From Diphasiastrum complanatum (taxonomy: Eukaryota > Streptophyta > Lycopodiopsida > Lycopodiales > Lycopodiaceae), in NCBI GenBank assembly GCA_029204225.1, contig CM055106.1, forward strand, positions 16,783,314 through 16,847,313: a stretch of 64,000 nucleotides of DNA, read 5' to 3'. This document shows, piece after piece, positions 22,927 through 35,076 of this stretch. The notes below the pieces were generated by a model. It was not told the origin of the DNA. It saw nothing but the letters and a program-made list of their open reading frames with translations, and searched no databases. The translations under genes and the position numbers were made by a program. Position 1 is the stretch's first letter. Each line of letters begins with the position of its first letter.

Positions 22927-23374
22927 GTTACGAATAGAGCCACAGCTGATCTAGAGCTAAGCTATGAAAGCTTCGCATAAGCAAGACTTAAGCTATGAAA
23001 GCAGCACAGAAGCAAGACTTAACCCTAGAAAGCAGGAAAGAGAGAGATTAAGGAGGCTAAAGAGAGAGATCAATATCATCAACTGAATGAAAAATGACAC
23101 AGTTTCCCTACTTATAGCCAAGAGGAAGCCCTAAAAGGAAGCTTCCAGTGGCTAGGGCCCAACTGGGAGGGATAATAGTGCGCCCTCCAAGAAGGCCCCC
23201 ACTCTCCAGTAATATGTCCAAATGGCCTAATAATGAATAATAAGGCCAAAGGCCAACCATATAGTCTGAATGTCACTAATGAATAAAAAAAGGGCCCAAG
23301 GCCTGCTTATGCATAAAGTAAAGTGACTGTAAATGTAAATGGACGCGACGAATGTAATGAGCCGAGTCCATAAC
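22927..23374 (-). repeat. 3' LTR of the chromovirus
   Basis: In plus orientation it runs GTTACGAATAG to GTCCATAAC. The two ends are short imperfect inverted repeats (GTTACGAA and GTTATGGA on the minus strand). A TATAAG box (minus strand, about 23112-23117) lies in the LTR and its copy. Confidence 0.85.
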
Positions 23375-23384
23375 TCTCCCCGAC
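23375..23384 (-). other. Polypurine tract of the chromovirus
   Basis: On the minus strand GTCGGGGAGA precedes the 3' LTR start GTTATGGA. Confidence 0.6.
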
Positions 23385-23421
23385 ACAAAAAAAAGACCCA
23401 ACTGCTGAAAAGATAACCGGA

Positions 23422-26400
23422 TCAAGTAGCAGCAAGCCCTGGTGCATCAACAACTAGAGGAACATCTGATGTAGAGGAATCAACAAGTGCAGCAAGAGCA
23501 CGAGCCTGATCCACAAGTAATGGTGTATGATAAAAGACATCAATAGGCTCCCATGTGGCCTCCTCAATAGGACGACCATCCCACTGGACCAAAAACTGAA
23601 TCTACCGGCGGCGTCGACTATGGTATAGACGGACCTGTAATATAACATCAGGTAAAAATGGAAATTACTCTGGAGCAGTAGGAAACTTAGCATCACAAGG
23701 AGCGTCATCCTCAATAGCAGCACGTAATAAACTGACATGAAATACATCACAGGCGCGTGTGGAAGCAGGAAGCTGTAAGCGATATGTAACTGGACTAAGA
23801 ACCTCCACAATGCGATAAGGCCCATAATAACGTGGTGCAAACTTCTCAGTAGAAGCATGGCCCTGGACAAAATGATGACGTGCAAACCATAAGCGTAGAT
23901 AAACCATATTTTCAAGCTGAAACTCAACATGGCAGCGGTGATGATCAACTGAGGTCTGATAACGCTGCTGAACATACTGTAAATGAGAACTGGCCTGGGT
24001 GATAAGCTCTGGAGCACCTGATAGAAAGGAGGCAAGTGTAACAGGTGTATCCTTAGGAGGAAGAGGAATGCCAGGTAAAAGAGGTGCATAGCCATGAGAT
24101 AATAAAAATGGAGAGACACTTGTGCTGGTACTAACAGAGCTATTATAGCTATACTCTGCTAAACATAAATGCTGATCCCAATTCTTCCCTGAAGGAGTAA
24201 CAAAATGGCGTAAATAATTTTCAAGGATCCTGTTAAGGACCTCAGACTGCCCATCAGAAGTAGAATGATAAGCAGAACCCATAAAAAGTTGAACATCCAA
24301 AATATGCATAAGCTCTGTCCAGAATATAGATGTAAACTTACTATCCCGATCAGAAAGGATAGTACGAGAAAATCCATGCAGGTGGAGAATCTCTGATAGG
24401 AACAAACGTGCACACTACTCTGCTGTGATAGTACTACGAACTGGGATAAAATGTGCATGTTTCGAGAACCTGTCAACTACCACCATACATGAATCGTGAC
24501 CACGCTGGGTATGGAGAAGGCCAAGGATAAAGTCCATAGATATATCAGTCCACTGGCAATGAGGAATAGGCCAACTCTGGAGCAAACCAGCAGATTTAGC
24601 ACGGGAGTACTTATTACGAAGACAGAAAGGGCAGGTACGAATAAGTACAGCAAGCTCAGATCGAAGAGAGGGCCAATAGAAATGGTCTTTGAAATGAGCA
24701 TAAGACTTCTGAAAACCAAAGTGACCCCCAACAGTAGAGGAATGAGCATCCGACAACAACTAGGAACGGATACCCAAAGGACTAGGAATACAAAGAGAAT
24801 CATAATGATAAAGATGATTGTCAATAATGGAGTAAACCTGATGAGGACTGGACGAAATAGGTGGGACAGAACTATAAACATCACGAAAATCAGAACATGT
24901 AAGGTATGCTGCAGGTAGAGCATCAAACCATGGAGGAATAGTAGAAATGAGTGTATTTAACAAAGCTGGAAGATGAGATAATGCATCAGCAGCAGTGTTA
25001 GCACGACCAGGACGATACAATATGGAGAAATTAAAAGACTGTAAAAATTGCAACCAACGAAATTGACGATCACTAAGGTCACGTTGAGAAAACAGATAAC
25101 GTAAAGACTGGTGATCAGTAATAATGTGAAATGGGACTCGATATAGATAATGACGCCACTTCTTAAGAGCATAGATAATAGTAAGAAGCTCTTTCTCATG
25201 CACAGAATAACATTGCTCATAAGAGCGAAGACGACGCGACTCATAAGCAATAATACATTGTGACTAGCGAAGTAAAGCACCCAAACCAACATTACTAGCA
25301 TCAGTCTCAACAAGAAACTTTTGATCAAACTGTGGTAAACACATAACGACAGTATCAACAACAGCACGACGAAGAGTATCAAACGCTGTCTGACAATCAG
25401 GAGTCCAAAGAAAAGTACTAAACTTCTTCAAAAGTGCATGAAGAGGAGTTGCGATAGTGGCAAAATGAGGAACTAGACGACGAAGGTGAGTGGCTAACCC
25501 AAGAAACATACGAACATGATGAATATCAGTAGGTATAGGCCAAACATGGATGGCCTGAACCTTATGAGGGTCCAGACGAATGTGACCATTACAAATAAGA
25601 AAACCAAGAAACTCGATTTCAGAAATAGCACAAGAACATTTAGACAACTTAGCAAATAACTGGTGGTATACAAGTAACTGAAAGACAGAGGAAAGATGGG
25701 CAACATGCTCAGCAAGAGACTGACTAAGAATAAGAATATCATCAAATTAAACCAAGACACAATGACCAAGAAGTGGACGCAAGACGTTATTCATCACATT
25801 CTGGAACGTAGGAGGGCCATTGGTAACACCAAAAGGAAGCACACGAATTCATATAAACCAAGATGAGTACAGAAAGCAGTCTTATGTTCGTCAGAAGGGT
25901 GCAGCCTGATTTGGTAATATCCAGAACGAAGCTCTATCTTGGAAAAGATTTTAGAGGTACCGAGCTGGTCAAAGAGGTCATCCATGTGTGGAATAGGGTA
26001 CTGATTACGAATAGTCAACTTATTTAAAGCACGGTAATCAATACAAAGGCGTTTGGTACTATGGAACAATGAGACCCTGATCTAACAATGCAGTAATATG
26101 GAGCTCAAGCTCATCACATTCAGATCGAGACATACGATAAGGGGGACGGGAGGGAGGAGTAGAACCAGGACGCAAATCAATATGATGGTTCACGTCACGT
26201 AATGGTGGTAGTGTCGTAGGTTCTGAAAAGAAAAAAGAATACTGATATAATAAGTCAGAAATCACCTGAGGAATAGCTACTAGTGTAGAAACTGGAGGAA
26301 TTTGTACTGCCCGCTGAACACATAATAAGGCAGCACAATGAGCCTTCGGCAGGCTGTGAATAAACTGCTTCCCAGTAGTCAACTGGAAGTCTCCCTGAGA

Positions 26401-26448
26401 ATCAATGCCCACAAGTGAGTGTGTAACTACATCATGTACAAATGTCAA
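23422..26448 (-). pseudogene. Chromovirus pol: RT, RNase H, integrase, chromodomain
   Basis: The frame starts at 26448, in frame with protease but after a stop. RT begins near 26150 ([25 protein letters not shown]). About 16 residues normally found before [12 protein letters not shown] are missing, with a frameshift. Next come [17 protein letters not shown], a frameshift through the MPFG region, and FDDILIL preceded by a stop. RNase H starts near 25350 (FLVETDASNVGLGALL, then a stop, then MHEKELLTIIYALKKW, ITDHQSLRYLF). Integrase has the zinc region (GHFGFQKSY, CPFCLRNK), MDFILGLL, VVVDRFSKHAHFIPV, LSDRDSKFTSIFW and YHSTSDGQSEVLNR. At the end, QFLVQWDGRPIEEATWEP is a chromodomain core, which places the element among chromoviruses. 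The stop is at 23422. Confidence 0.9.
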
Positions 26449-26451
26449 GGT

Positions 26452-28068
26452 CTATTGTGTCAAGTCCAGTGTAACGGCTCCAAGAGATGCAAACCAATCA
26501 GCACCAAGGATAAGATCATAACGCTCCATAAGGATAATGTAAAGATCTACTTGTCTAGAGAAATCTCCAATGCGGTATGGTAAACGCTGAAACATCTGAG
26601 AACTAGGAAAAGAATGAGAATTGGCAACCTCAACTGTGAGAGGCTGGGAAGCAGGAACAGGTGAAGCACGGATCCGACTAGTGATATAACTGCTAATAAA
26701 AGAATGAGTGCTACCGGTATCAACTAAAGCAATATACTCACGACCTGTAATATGCACAGGTAACCGAATGGAGCGAGGACCAGGACGCCCTGTCCACGTA
26801 GCATAGGCAAGTTGAGCATGGCAAGTAGCAGGAAGTAAATCAGGGGAAGGCTCAGAGGATAAGTCAGGCTCATCAGAAATATGAATGTAGATATCGGAAT
26901 CATCTGGAGTAGTGCCCTCATGGTAAAAAACAGTAGTAGTAGTAGGGAGAGGCTGGCGGCAATCACAGGCAAGATGGTCAGGACTCTTACAACGAAAGCA
27001 AAGATGCTTCTGCTGAAGAACAACGAACTCTGCAGACGTGTAACGTCGGACAAAAGCAGGTCGAGGAGTCGAAAGACAAGGAGGTGAAGAGGCAATGGAG
27101 AGAGTTGGAACAGAAGGGGCCGGTGTAGGGGTGAATGTAGCGGGAAAAGATGAAGCAGAAGGACAGGGTCGGGAGAAGCAGGAAGGAAGGGTGTCAGAGT
27201 ACTTATGCTGTAAAGTACTGGCAAGAGACATTGCCTCAACAAGTGTGGTAGGACGGAAGGAAGAAACATCACAACGTAAAGCACCACGAAACCCAACAAT
27301 GTAACGAGAAATAAGCTCAGTGGGTTGTAGATCTGTGAAAAGATAAGAAAGCTCCATAAACTGATCTGTATAAGAAGCAAGATCACTGGTCTGAGTGAGA
27401 TTACAGAATGTATCACGTTGGCGGTCAAGCCACTGAGGATCAATCATAGCATGGCGGAGGTCACGGCGAAAAGTATGCCATACATGGAGCCCTTCCCGAT
27501 TAGGATCAACTCTATAAACTCGCCACCACGTGGCGGCACGTCCATCTAAATGTAAAGCAGCCAACTGGATCTTCTGAGGATCAGTCTTAGGGTAAATCTA
27601 AAAATATGTGTCAAGCTTAGCAAACCAATTCTCTAATAAGTTCCCGTCGGAGGAACCGGAATAGGTAGCAAGTTGTACCCTATCATGAAAGTCGCGAGCA
27701 AAGTGTGGCTCAGGAAGGGGGGGACGAGGAAAGAAACTAGGAGGTGGGTTAGATGGAATGAACGGTCCACCACCAGGCTGACTAGCAAAAGAAGATGGAA
27801 ATCCAAATGGAGGGGGAGTCCCAAATGTAAGAAAAACAGGAGCTTTACCAGGACCATGAGGCTGTAAAGAATCAATCTGTGACTGCATAGTAGCAAAGCC
27901 GGTCATAACTGAATCGAAGCGAAGAACGAGGCCAGAAAGGGTCTCATCCATGTGACAAAATTGATCGGATAAGGTTTCCTGAGTAGTCTCACTCGGGGTG
28001 GGTGAATGTCCCATAATGATAGCGGAAGGAATAGACAAAAACTTGAGGGAGCGGACTCTTGTCGTCAT
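26452..28068 (-). pseudogene. Chromovirus gag-protease with one internal stop
   Basis: The frame opens at 28068. Its first 156 residues are Pro/Gly/Phe-rich and end with a stop at 27598, then the same frame is open to 26452. The gag core is recognisable (LAALHLDGRAATWWRVYR, FMELSYLF, ISRYIVGFRGALR), then a Ser/Pro-rich linker, one CCHC zinc knuckle (CFRCKSPDHLACDC) and a retropepsin with intact LVDTGSTHSFI and LGADWF. The frame ends with a TAG just after protease. Since the frame is otherwise clean over 1.6 kb, gag-protease decayed later than pol, or the stop at 27598 is recent. Confidence 0.88.
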
Positions 28069-28682
28069 CCCAAATTAGCCTATTACAACCAATATTATCA
28101 CAACTGAAAAAAAAACCAGACAACAATGAACAATGGAGAAGCTGTAAAAATGTGCTGGACAGCCAGGGATACAATGTGAATTTGAAAGACTAAACGGAGT
28201 CAGAATTCTTAAAAATATGGTGGAAAATGAGCGCGCAACAGCCTTTTGATAAGCTGTAAAAGATGGCTGGAATTGGAGAAAAAAATAGGCAAAAGTGACA
28301 AGTTGGAAGTGTTGAGACAGAGATTTACAAGTTGAAGAATTTTAGCTGTTTGGAATAGCAAATGATGTCGGAATTGGGTAGTTTTTGGATGAGGATGGGC
28401 GTTGGACAGTCAGGGAACTAACTGTGGAAGATGGCTGCAAACTGGAAAAATATCAGATGAAAGTGACAAGTCGGAAGGCATGGACAGCGATGGAAAGGAA
28501 GAGGAGGAGCGTTGGGCAGCAAGGAAAAGAGGGGACAAAACAGGGGGAGCGCTGGGCAGGAAGGAGTGGAAGGAGCAGCGATGGAACAGGGTTGTCAAAG
28601 CGGCAATGGAGCTGTAGGAATAGCGATGGAGGAGCAAGGTAAGGCAGCAAGAAAAAAAATTCCAGATTGTGCTCAGAAAAGT
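28069..28682 (-). other. Chromovirus 5' leader
   Basis: Untranslated leader between PBS and gag start. The frames here (for example 28385-28642 plus, and 28453-28712 minus) mirror each other and have no known motif. Confidence 0.6.
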
Positions 28683-28694
28683 GCTCTGATACCA
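28683..28694 (-). other. Chromovirus primer-binding site, initiator tRNA-Met
   Basis: The minus strand reads TGGTATCAGAGC, a perfect initiator tRNA-Met PBS, one base from the LTR end. Confidence 0.9.
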
Positions 28695-28695
28695 A

Positions 28696-29091
28696 GTTAC
28701 GAATAGAGCCACAACTGATCTAGAGCTAAGCTATGAAAGCTTCACATAAGCAAGACTTAAGCTATGAAAGCAGCACATAAGCAAGACTTAACCCTAGAAA
28801 GCAGGAAAGAGAGAGATTAAGGAGGCTAAAGAGAGAGATCAATATCATCAGCTGAATGACAAATGACACAGTTTCCCTACTTATAGCCAAGAGGAAGCCC
28901 TAAAAGGAAGCTTCCAGTGGCTAGGGCCCAACTGGGAGGGATAATAGTGCGCCCTCCAAGAAGGCCCCCACTCTCCAGTAATATGTCCAAATGGCCTAAT
29001 AATGAATAATAAGGCCAAAGGCCAACCATATAGTCTGAATGTCACTAATGAATAAAAAAGGGCCCAAGGCCTGCTTATGCATAAAGTAAAG
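28696..29091 (-). repeat. 5' LTR of the chromovirus, truncated
   Basis: It matches 22927-23325 almost base for base (for example GGCTAGGGCCCAACTGGGAG and CCAAATGGCCTAATAATG) and stops at TAAAG, missing about 43-48 bases present in the other LTR. A minus-strand TATAAG lies at about 28882. Confidence 0.88.
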
Positions 29092-29315
29092 GGATTCAAA
29101 CTAGCCAAAGTGTCTCAATCCACTTTGTGTGTCTGATCTAGATAACTTGTTTTGTGGAATATTTGAGAGTCATCTCAAATACAGTTGCAAGTGTTTCACA
29201 TAGGAAGGAAGTACATCCTTGAAAATACCTATAGTGAAAGAGAGCAGCAACTTTAAGTCTAATTGGAACAAGCTCAAACATATCTCAGTCTAATAACTAA
29301 GAAGTCTTCATTAAA

Positions 29316-30251
29316 ATGGCATCTCAGGGAGGATATCTTCTAGAAGCCATTGAAAGACTAAACACTTCTAATTACTCAATTTGGAAGTTCAAAATGGAGT
29401 CTATTTTGATACTCCAAGATGTTATGGATATTGTGCTTGGTGTTGAGGAGGAGCCTCAAGCACAGGCTGAAATTCTTAAGTATAAGAAAAGAGCTAGAAT
29501 GGCTTTACATTTCATTAAGATGAATGTATCTAATGAAATTTTGAGAGAGATAGGATCTTGCACTACAGCCAAAGAAGCTTGGGATGCACTAGAGACCATC
29601 TATGAAGCAAATAATACTTCTAGAATATTCACTCTTAGGAATCAGATTTTCCAAAGTTTTCAAAGAAGTGAAGAGAGTGCATCTAACTATGTTATGAGAG
29701 TGCTTTCTTGTGTTGGTGTTACTATTAACCAAGATGAGCTAGTTCAAGTCATATCGAATGGCTTGAGAGATGACTATGATAATCTTGTTCAGTCTTTTGC
29801 TATTAAAGAGAAGCTGCCTAATCTAGAAACTCTCCAAGGAATTCTTATTTCTGAAGAATCTAGACAAAGCTATAAACTCTCCAGGATGAACAAACTCGAG
29901 CATGGTGTAAGTGACAAAGCCCTCTTTGTCAAAGGCAAGCAGAAAGGAAGGAGTAAGAACCAGTTTTCTCAAGCATCCAACAAAGACAAACCCAAAGATC
30001 GAGACAAAGATGGTGAAGAGGATGATACATCTCATCCTTCTAACTCAAAGACCAAGAAGAAGAAAGTGAAGTGGTTCTTCTGTGGCAAGAAGGGGCACTA
30101 TGCCTCTAATTGCTTCAAGAAGACCAGCTCAAGCAAGCTAATCTCTCCAAAGAGATTGAAGAAGATTCTATTGCAAGTGATGGAGAAAGATCACTTATGG
30201 TGTCCAGTTTTTCTTCATCACCTTTCAAGAAAGATGGAGCTTGGTACATAG
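29316..30251 (+). pseudogene. Copia family B gag
   Basis: The frame starts MASQGGYLLEAIERLN and reads a Copia gag of the same type as 18144 and 61680 (YSIWKFKMESILILQDV, ALHFIKMNVSNEILREI, AKEAWDALETIYEA, RIFTLRNQIFQSFQR). The zinc knuckle reads WFFCGKKGHYASNC, so the first Cys is Trp. A frameshift at about 30110-30125 throws the frame off; the true continuation toward protease is in the frame of 30110-30775. The upstream leader is split by the chromovirus. Confidence 0.88.
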
Positions 30252-33200
30252 ACAGTGGAGCCTCTTCACATATGTGTTGTTCAAAGGAGTCATTTGACTC
30301 AATCTTACCTTTCAAAGGACTCAAGAGATCTATTTACATAGCTAATGATCATGAGTGCCCAATAGAAGGAATTGGCAACATTCCATTGAAACTTGCTTCT
30401 TCAAAAGTTCTTGCACTTTCTAATGTTCTTTTCATTCCAAAACTCATAAAGAACTTAATTAGTGTGGAAAAGTTTCTTGATAATGGTTGTGATGTAAAGT
30501 TCAACTCCAATACTTGTTTTATCAAGAGAAAAGATGAGATCCTTGTTGATGGATCTAGATGTGGTGGAATTTTGAAGTTGAATTCTTATGAGAATGCAAA
30601 CCTTTGTGAGGTTGCTTTGTTATCTAAGGAGGAGCTGTGGCATAGAAGGTTGGGTCATCCTAACTCTAAATCTATGTCTTCTATGGTTAAGAAGGTGAAG
30701 GCTATTGGTCTTCCAAAATCTCTTTCTAAAGATTTCAAGCCTTGTGAGGTTTGTGCCATTGCAAAGTCACACTGAAAGCCATATCAGAAGTCTTTTATAA
30801 AGACTATTCATCCTTTAAAGCTTATACACTCAGATGTACATTTTTCATCTTCTAAAAATATTGGTGGTGCAACATGTTTTGTCACCTTTATTGATGACTT
30901 TACTAGATATACTTGGTTGTATCTACTTTCTTCAAAGGCAATGGTTTTTGATCACTTCCTAATCTTCAAAGCTTATGTTGAGAAACAGTTTTCTTTTAAA
31001 GTTAAAGATTTAAGATGTGATGGAGGAGATGAATACATCTCCAACAAGTTTCATGAATACTATGAAGGTGAAGGAATAAAGAGATAGTTTTCTTGTGCTT
31101 ATTCTCCATCTCAAAATGGAGTAGATGAGAGGAAAAACAGATCTTTATGTGAATGTGCTAAAGCAATTCGAGTAGCAGCTTCTTTGCCTATTGATTATTG
31201 GGGTGAAGCTATAAATTGTGCAAACTATTTGTGCAATAGATTACCTCACAATGCACTTGCTGGAAAATCACCTTTTGAAGTCTTGTTTAAGAAGAAATCT
31301 AAGGTAGATCACCTTCGAGTTTCTGGTTGTGCTTGCTTTGTTAATGTGCCCTTGGAAACAAGGAAAAGAGATGATCCTAATTCTATTAAACGGATCATGG
31401 TTGGATATGCATCCAACAAGAAAGCTTATAGAATCTATGTTCCCTCTACCTCAACTACAATTGAGAGTAGGGATGTTGTATTTCATGAAGATCAAAAATA
31501 CATTCTTGAGGAGGCCGAGTTCAAAGATTCTCACAAAGATACTCCAATCATCACCCTTGAATATTATCATGGAGAGATGGGGCCGAGAATTGAGGAGGAG
31601 TCACCTCGAATCTTTTCACCAAGGAGATCTCAAAGAGAAAGTTTCGAGCCTAGAAGACTTACCTATGAAGATAGAGGCAAGCAAGTGGAAATCAACTCCA
31701 CTAATTATTTCTCATGAGGAGCCGAAGGATGTATATGATGCACTCAACTCGAAGGAATGGTACCTTGCCATGAAGGAGGAATATGAAGCTTTGATGGCCA
31801 ATAAGACATGGGAGCTTGTGGATCTTCCATCCAACAAGCACATCATTGGTTGCAAGTGGGTTTTTCGAGTCAAGTATAATCAAGATGGCACAATCAACAA
31901 GTACAAGGCTAGGCTTTATGCTAAAGGTTTTGCTCAAGTTTATGGACTTGATTATGAGGAGACCTTTGCCCCAGTTGCAAAGATGGTATCAATTAGAATC
32001 ATAAATTCTCTTGCTTGATTATTCAATTGGCAAGTTCTTCAACTAGATGTCTCTAATGCATTTCTAAATGGGTATCTAGAAGAAGAGATTGATATGGATC
32101 AGCCTATTGGGTTCATCCATGATAAAGAAAAAGTTTGCTTGCTCTTCAAAAGTTTATATGGATTGAAGCAAGCTCCAAGATCATGGTCTTCTCAACTTAG
32201 CACCTTTCTTGAGTCACTAGGATTTAATCTTAGTAACTATGATCCTTCCTTATATGTCAAGTTTTTTGATAAAGATATTGTCATTCTTCTTATTTATGTT
32301 GATGATATCATTCTGACAGGAAGTAGTATCAAGTTAGTTAGGAAACCAAGATCGCACTTGGAAAAGAGTTCAAGATGCAAGATCTTGGAAAAATTCACTA
32401 TATTCTAGGATTAGAGATTGACTTTCTTAAAGATAAAGCTTTTGTATGTCAATCCAAGTACGCTTTTTCAATGTTAAAGAAGTTCAATATGTTGAATTAT
32501 AAGAGTATAGAAACACCTATGGAGCAAAATGTAAAGGATTCTAACAAAGGTGATGAAAGATCCTTCGTGGACATCACACTTTTTAGAAGTCTTATAGGCT
32601 CCTTAATTTGCTCACAATAACCACCTAACATAAGCTTTAGTGTTCATAAGTTGAGCCAGGCTATGCAAAATCCTACTATCTATCATTGGAAAATGGCCAA
32701 GAGAGTGCTTAGATATATATCTTCAACTTTTGATTTTGGTTTATTGTATAAAAGTGAAGATCTTTCTATTATTGGTTATTCTGACTCGAATTTTGCAAGT
32801 GATAGAGGAAATCGAAAATCTACAAGTGCTTATGTCATTTATCTTGGAGGAAACTTGATATCTTGGCTTTCCAAAAAGCAAGATATTGTATCACTCTCAT
32901 CATGTGAAGCTGAGTACAAGGCACTCACTACAACAACAAAGGAAGTGCTTTCGATCAAGAGGTTACTAGTGGAACTAAAGATAATCTTGGAAGAAGATCT
33001 ACCTATGATCATGTGTGACAACATTTCAGCCCAAGCCCTTGCCAACAACCCGATATTCCATGCAAGGAGCAAGCATATCGAAGTTGCACATCACTTCGTG
33101 AGAGAGAAGCTCATTGGAGGGGAAATCAATTTGGAGCACATCGACACATCATCTTGCATTGCTGATATGCTCACCAAACCTTTGAGCAAAAGTTCCTTCA

Positions 33201-33256
33201 TCAAGCATAGAACCAATCTTGGAGTTATACCAAGATCCATGTTCAAATCAATATAG
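30110..33256 (+). pseudogene. Copia family B pol: PR, IN, RT, RNase H
   Basis: Protease has the intact WYIDSGASSHM. The pre-integrase region shows LWHRRLGHPNSKSM and CEVCAIAKSH, then a stop at about 30774. The integrase core has LIHSDVHFSS, DDFTRYTWLYLLSSKAM, LRCDGGDEYIS, a stop, and SPSQNGVDERKNRSL. The C-terminal part is 31184-31717 (DYWGEAINCANYLCNRLP, VSGCACFVNVPLETR). A frameshift precedes RT (KEWYLAMKEEYEALMANKTWELV, YKARLYAKGFAQVYG, a stop at 32016, YGLKQAPRSW, and the intact LLIYVDDIILTG), with another frameshift at about 32380. RNase H at 32651-33256 is open (SDSNFASDRGNRKSTSAY, SSCEAEYKAL, IADMLTKPLSKSSF) and ends at 33256. All key RT residues survive, so this is the best-preserved Copia pol here, but at least five lesions inactivate it. 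Confidence 0.9.
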
Positions 33257-33261
33257 ATTAT

Positions 33262-33273
33262 TTTTAGAGGGAG
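33262..33273 (+). other. Polypurine tract of Copia family B
   Basis: TTTTTAGAGGGAG stands directly before TGTTAAAATTGG, the 3' LTR start. Confidence 0.8.
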
Positions 33274-34157
33274 TGTTAAAATTGGAAAAACGAATCTATA
33301 TTGATTTCTTGGCTTGCTACAAATGTTGTACCATGCAAGTATGTAGCTCATAAATGCAAAATGCCAAGTTTGGCCTACATAGAACTCAAGCTACATGGTT
33401 ATGTAAAGTCAAGATTGAAGAATACAACTTGCATATAGTTTGTAGACATAGAATTGGCAAAGTCATGCTTGTAGAAACTCGTGGCAATTCACTCACATGC
33501 ATTCATTGTAAGTGATCCATGGTGAAATGCACAAAGTGTAATGGACACATGCATGATGATTTGTACTTTGTTAGTTAGAACTAGTGCACTTGTAAAAAGT
33601 TGGTAGAATTTCATGCATGGCAAGTGACAAATGTCACATAGACTCTAAATGTCACTTTAGTTGTCATTTTGGAATGGATAGATGTGGTTCTACCTCGAGC
33701 TACCTCAAACTCCATAAATATGTGTAGCTCTCCTCACAATCAATGATGAAGAACCAAAGTTTTGTAGCTACATCATGCCATTTTGGATTTAAACCAATGG
33801 GGTTGGCTTAGTTGGTTAGCTTGACATCCAAAGTTTCTTTGGTCTTAGGTTCGAGCCTCCCCTTGGAAACCAAGAAGCATTTTGGATCTAAACTATTTTG
33901 CTTGTTATCTCTCTAGCTTTCTCTCTCTAACTCGTGTTGAAGCTAACGCTAATACATTGAAATCTTGTACTTTTGGTCATTCTTTGATTCATTGCTATCA
34001 TAATCTGATGCTTAGCATGCTAGATTGTGGTTAAGCCATTTCTTCTGAACTAGATCTTGCTAAACAATCTAGAATCAGGTTACTATGCTAATCACAAAGC
34101 TTAATCAAGATCAATCATACTTGTGGACATTCCCCACACGTGTGAATTCTGAAAATT
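33274..34157 (+). mobile_element. 3' LTR of Copia family B element
   Basis: Collinear with 21682-22455. It is about 110 bp longer, mainly because of a SINE insertion with its target duplication (33779-33893) and a small extra segment (GCTACAAATGTTGTACCAT) near 33315. Similarity ends at GAAAATTTTG, about 34160. Confidence 0.85.
33795..33877 (+). mobile_element. Short tRNA-derived SINE inserted in the LTR
   Basis: These 83 bp are absent from the sister LTR. They contain an A-box-like TGGCTTAGTTGG and a B-box GGTTCGAGCC, the RNA polymerase III promoter of tRNA genes, at tRNA-like spacing. The insert is bounded by 16-bp direct repeats CATTTTGGATyTAAAC (33779-33794 and 33878-33893); the sister LTR has this site once. 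The GGGG start and CCCC near the end recall a tRNA acceptor stem. There is no tRNA-unrelated body or long A/T tail, so it is a minimal or truncated SINE. A tRNA pseudogene moved by the same mechanism is the alternative. Confidence 0.75.
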
Positions 34158-35076
34158 TTGTCAACTTTTTCACCATTGGCGTTTTGCAACACTTCCAGAA
34201 AAGCGACAGTTACTTAGTCTACATAAATACAAGTAAATTTGAACAGGCGAAAAAGACAAAAAAAATTGTATCCATTGAAGGCCCACCCAATTTCGACAAT
34301 AAAATCTGTTGAATTTCGATTTCACACCACAAATTACTGGAAATAGCCGATTTTGGATGCATTAGATAGGCCTCACTTGAGGCTACAAGTTGCATATCAA
34401 GTTTTAAGCAATTGCATGTAGAATTTGAAATAATCAAAAATTTGTAATTTTGTCAAAACCCTAATTTTGATCGGATCTCTAGGTTGTGAGGTTACTGAAC
34501 TTCATTTGAGTTTGTTTCAATCTTAGGAAGTGGCAAGAATCATTAGATTGAGGATAGATCATAGGTTGATCAAGATTTCTACATTCTATGTGTTGATTTG
34601 CTAGAGGGGTTGGACAAATTGTGAGTAATAATTGCTAAGCGGTGGTCCAATTTTCAAGTTGTAACTTTGTTTGGAAATTTTGACCTAATTTCGAACATCC
34701 ATAACTTTCAAGCGGTGAGGAGTTATGAGATGTACAACCACTATAATTGACAAGAAATTTTTTTACTAAATTCGAAACTAGAGGTTTCAATGTATGGAGG
34801 AAACCCTTACCTCCAATTTTTGTTTTGAAGCTCCAAATCCATTCATGAGAGGTTTCAAAGTTTACGTTTTCTCCTATGCAACCAAATTCAAGATACCCCT
34901 CAAAATTATGTCCAAAATTGATTGCATTAATTGCTTAGAATCAAACAAAATTGGAAAACTTGTGCAAAATATGTAACCTGAAGCTGCCCTAGGGTATAGT
35001 TAAGGCCATGTAATACAATTGTTTCAAGGTATCCTAGGAGTTTCAAACTTTGTAGCGCAAGAAAAAAACCAAAAAA
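34158..35076. other. No gene recognised between family B LTR and the hairpin cluster
   Basis: AT-rich sequence without named motifs. Because a Copia 3' end lies at 35806-35849, this stretch may be internal or leader sequence of that second element. Confidence 0.4.

Larger units (their letters stand above)
22927..29091 (-). mobile_element. Ty3/Gypsy chromovirus, nested, minus strand
   Basis: This is a nearly full-length element with LTRs at 22927-23374 and 28696-29091, PBS at 28683-28694, gag, protease, RT, RNase H, integrase and a C-terminal chromodomain, in normal Gypsy order. It sits in the leader of the family B Copia. The 5' LTR has lost roughly its first 40-45 bases (it stops at TAAAG, where the other LTR continues to CCATAAC), so no target duplication can be recognised. 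Multiple stops and frameshifts make it defective. Confidence 0.92.

Noticed and set aside
23454-27443. Long Leu-rich membrane-like frames in the second minus-strand frame of the chromovirus
   Set aside because: They are frame shadows of the true gag-pol frame, which has clear domain motifs.
33795-33877. Functional tRNA gene
   Set aside because: A and B boxes are present, but the arms do not pair as a proper cloverleaf (the acceptor start GGGGTTG is only partly complementary to CCTCCCC), and it is flanked by target duplications, so a SINE fits better.
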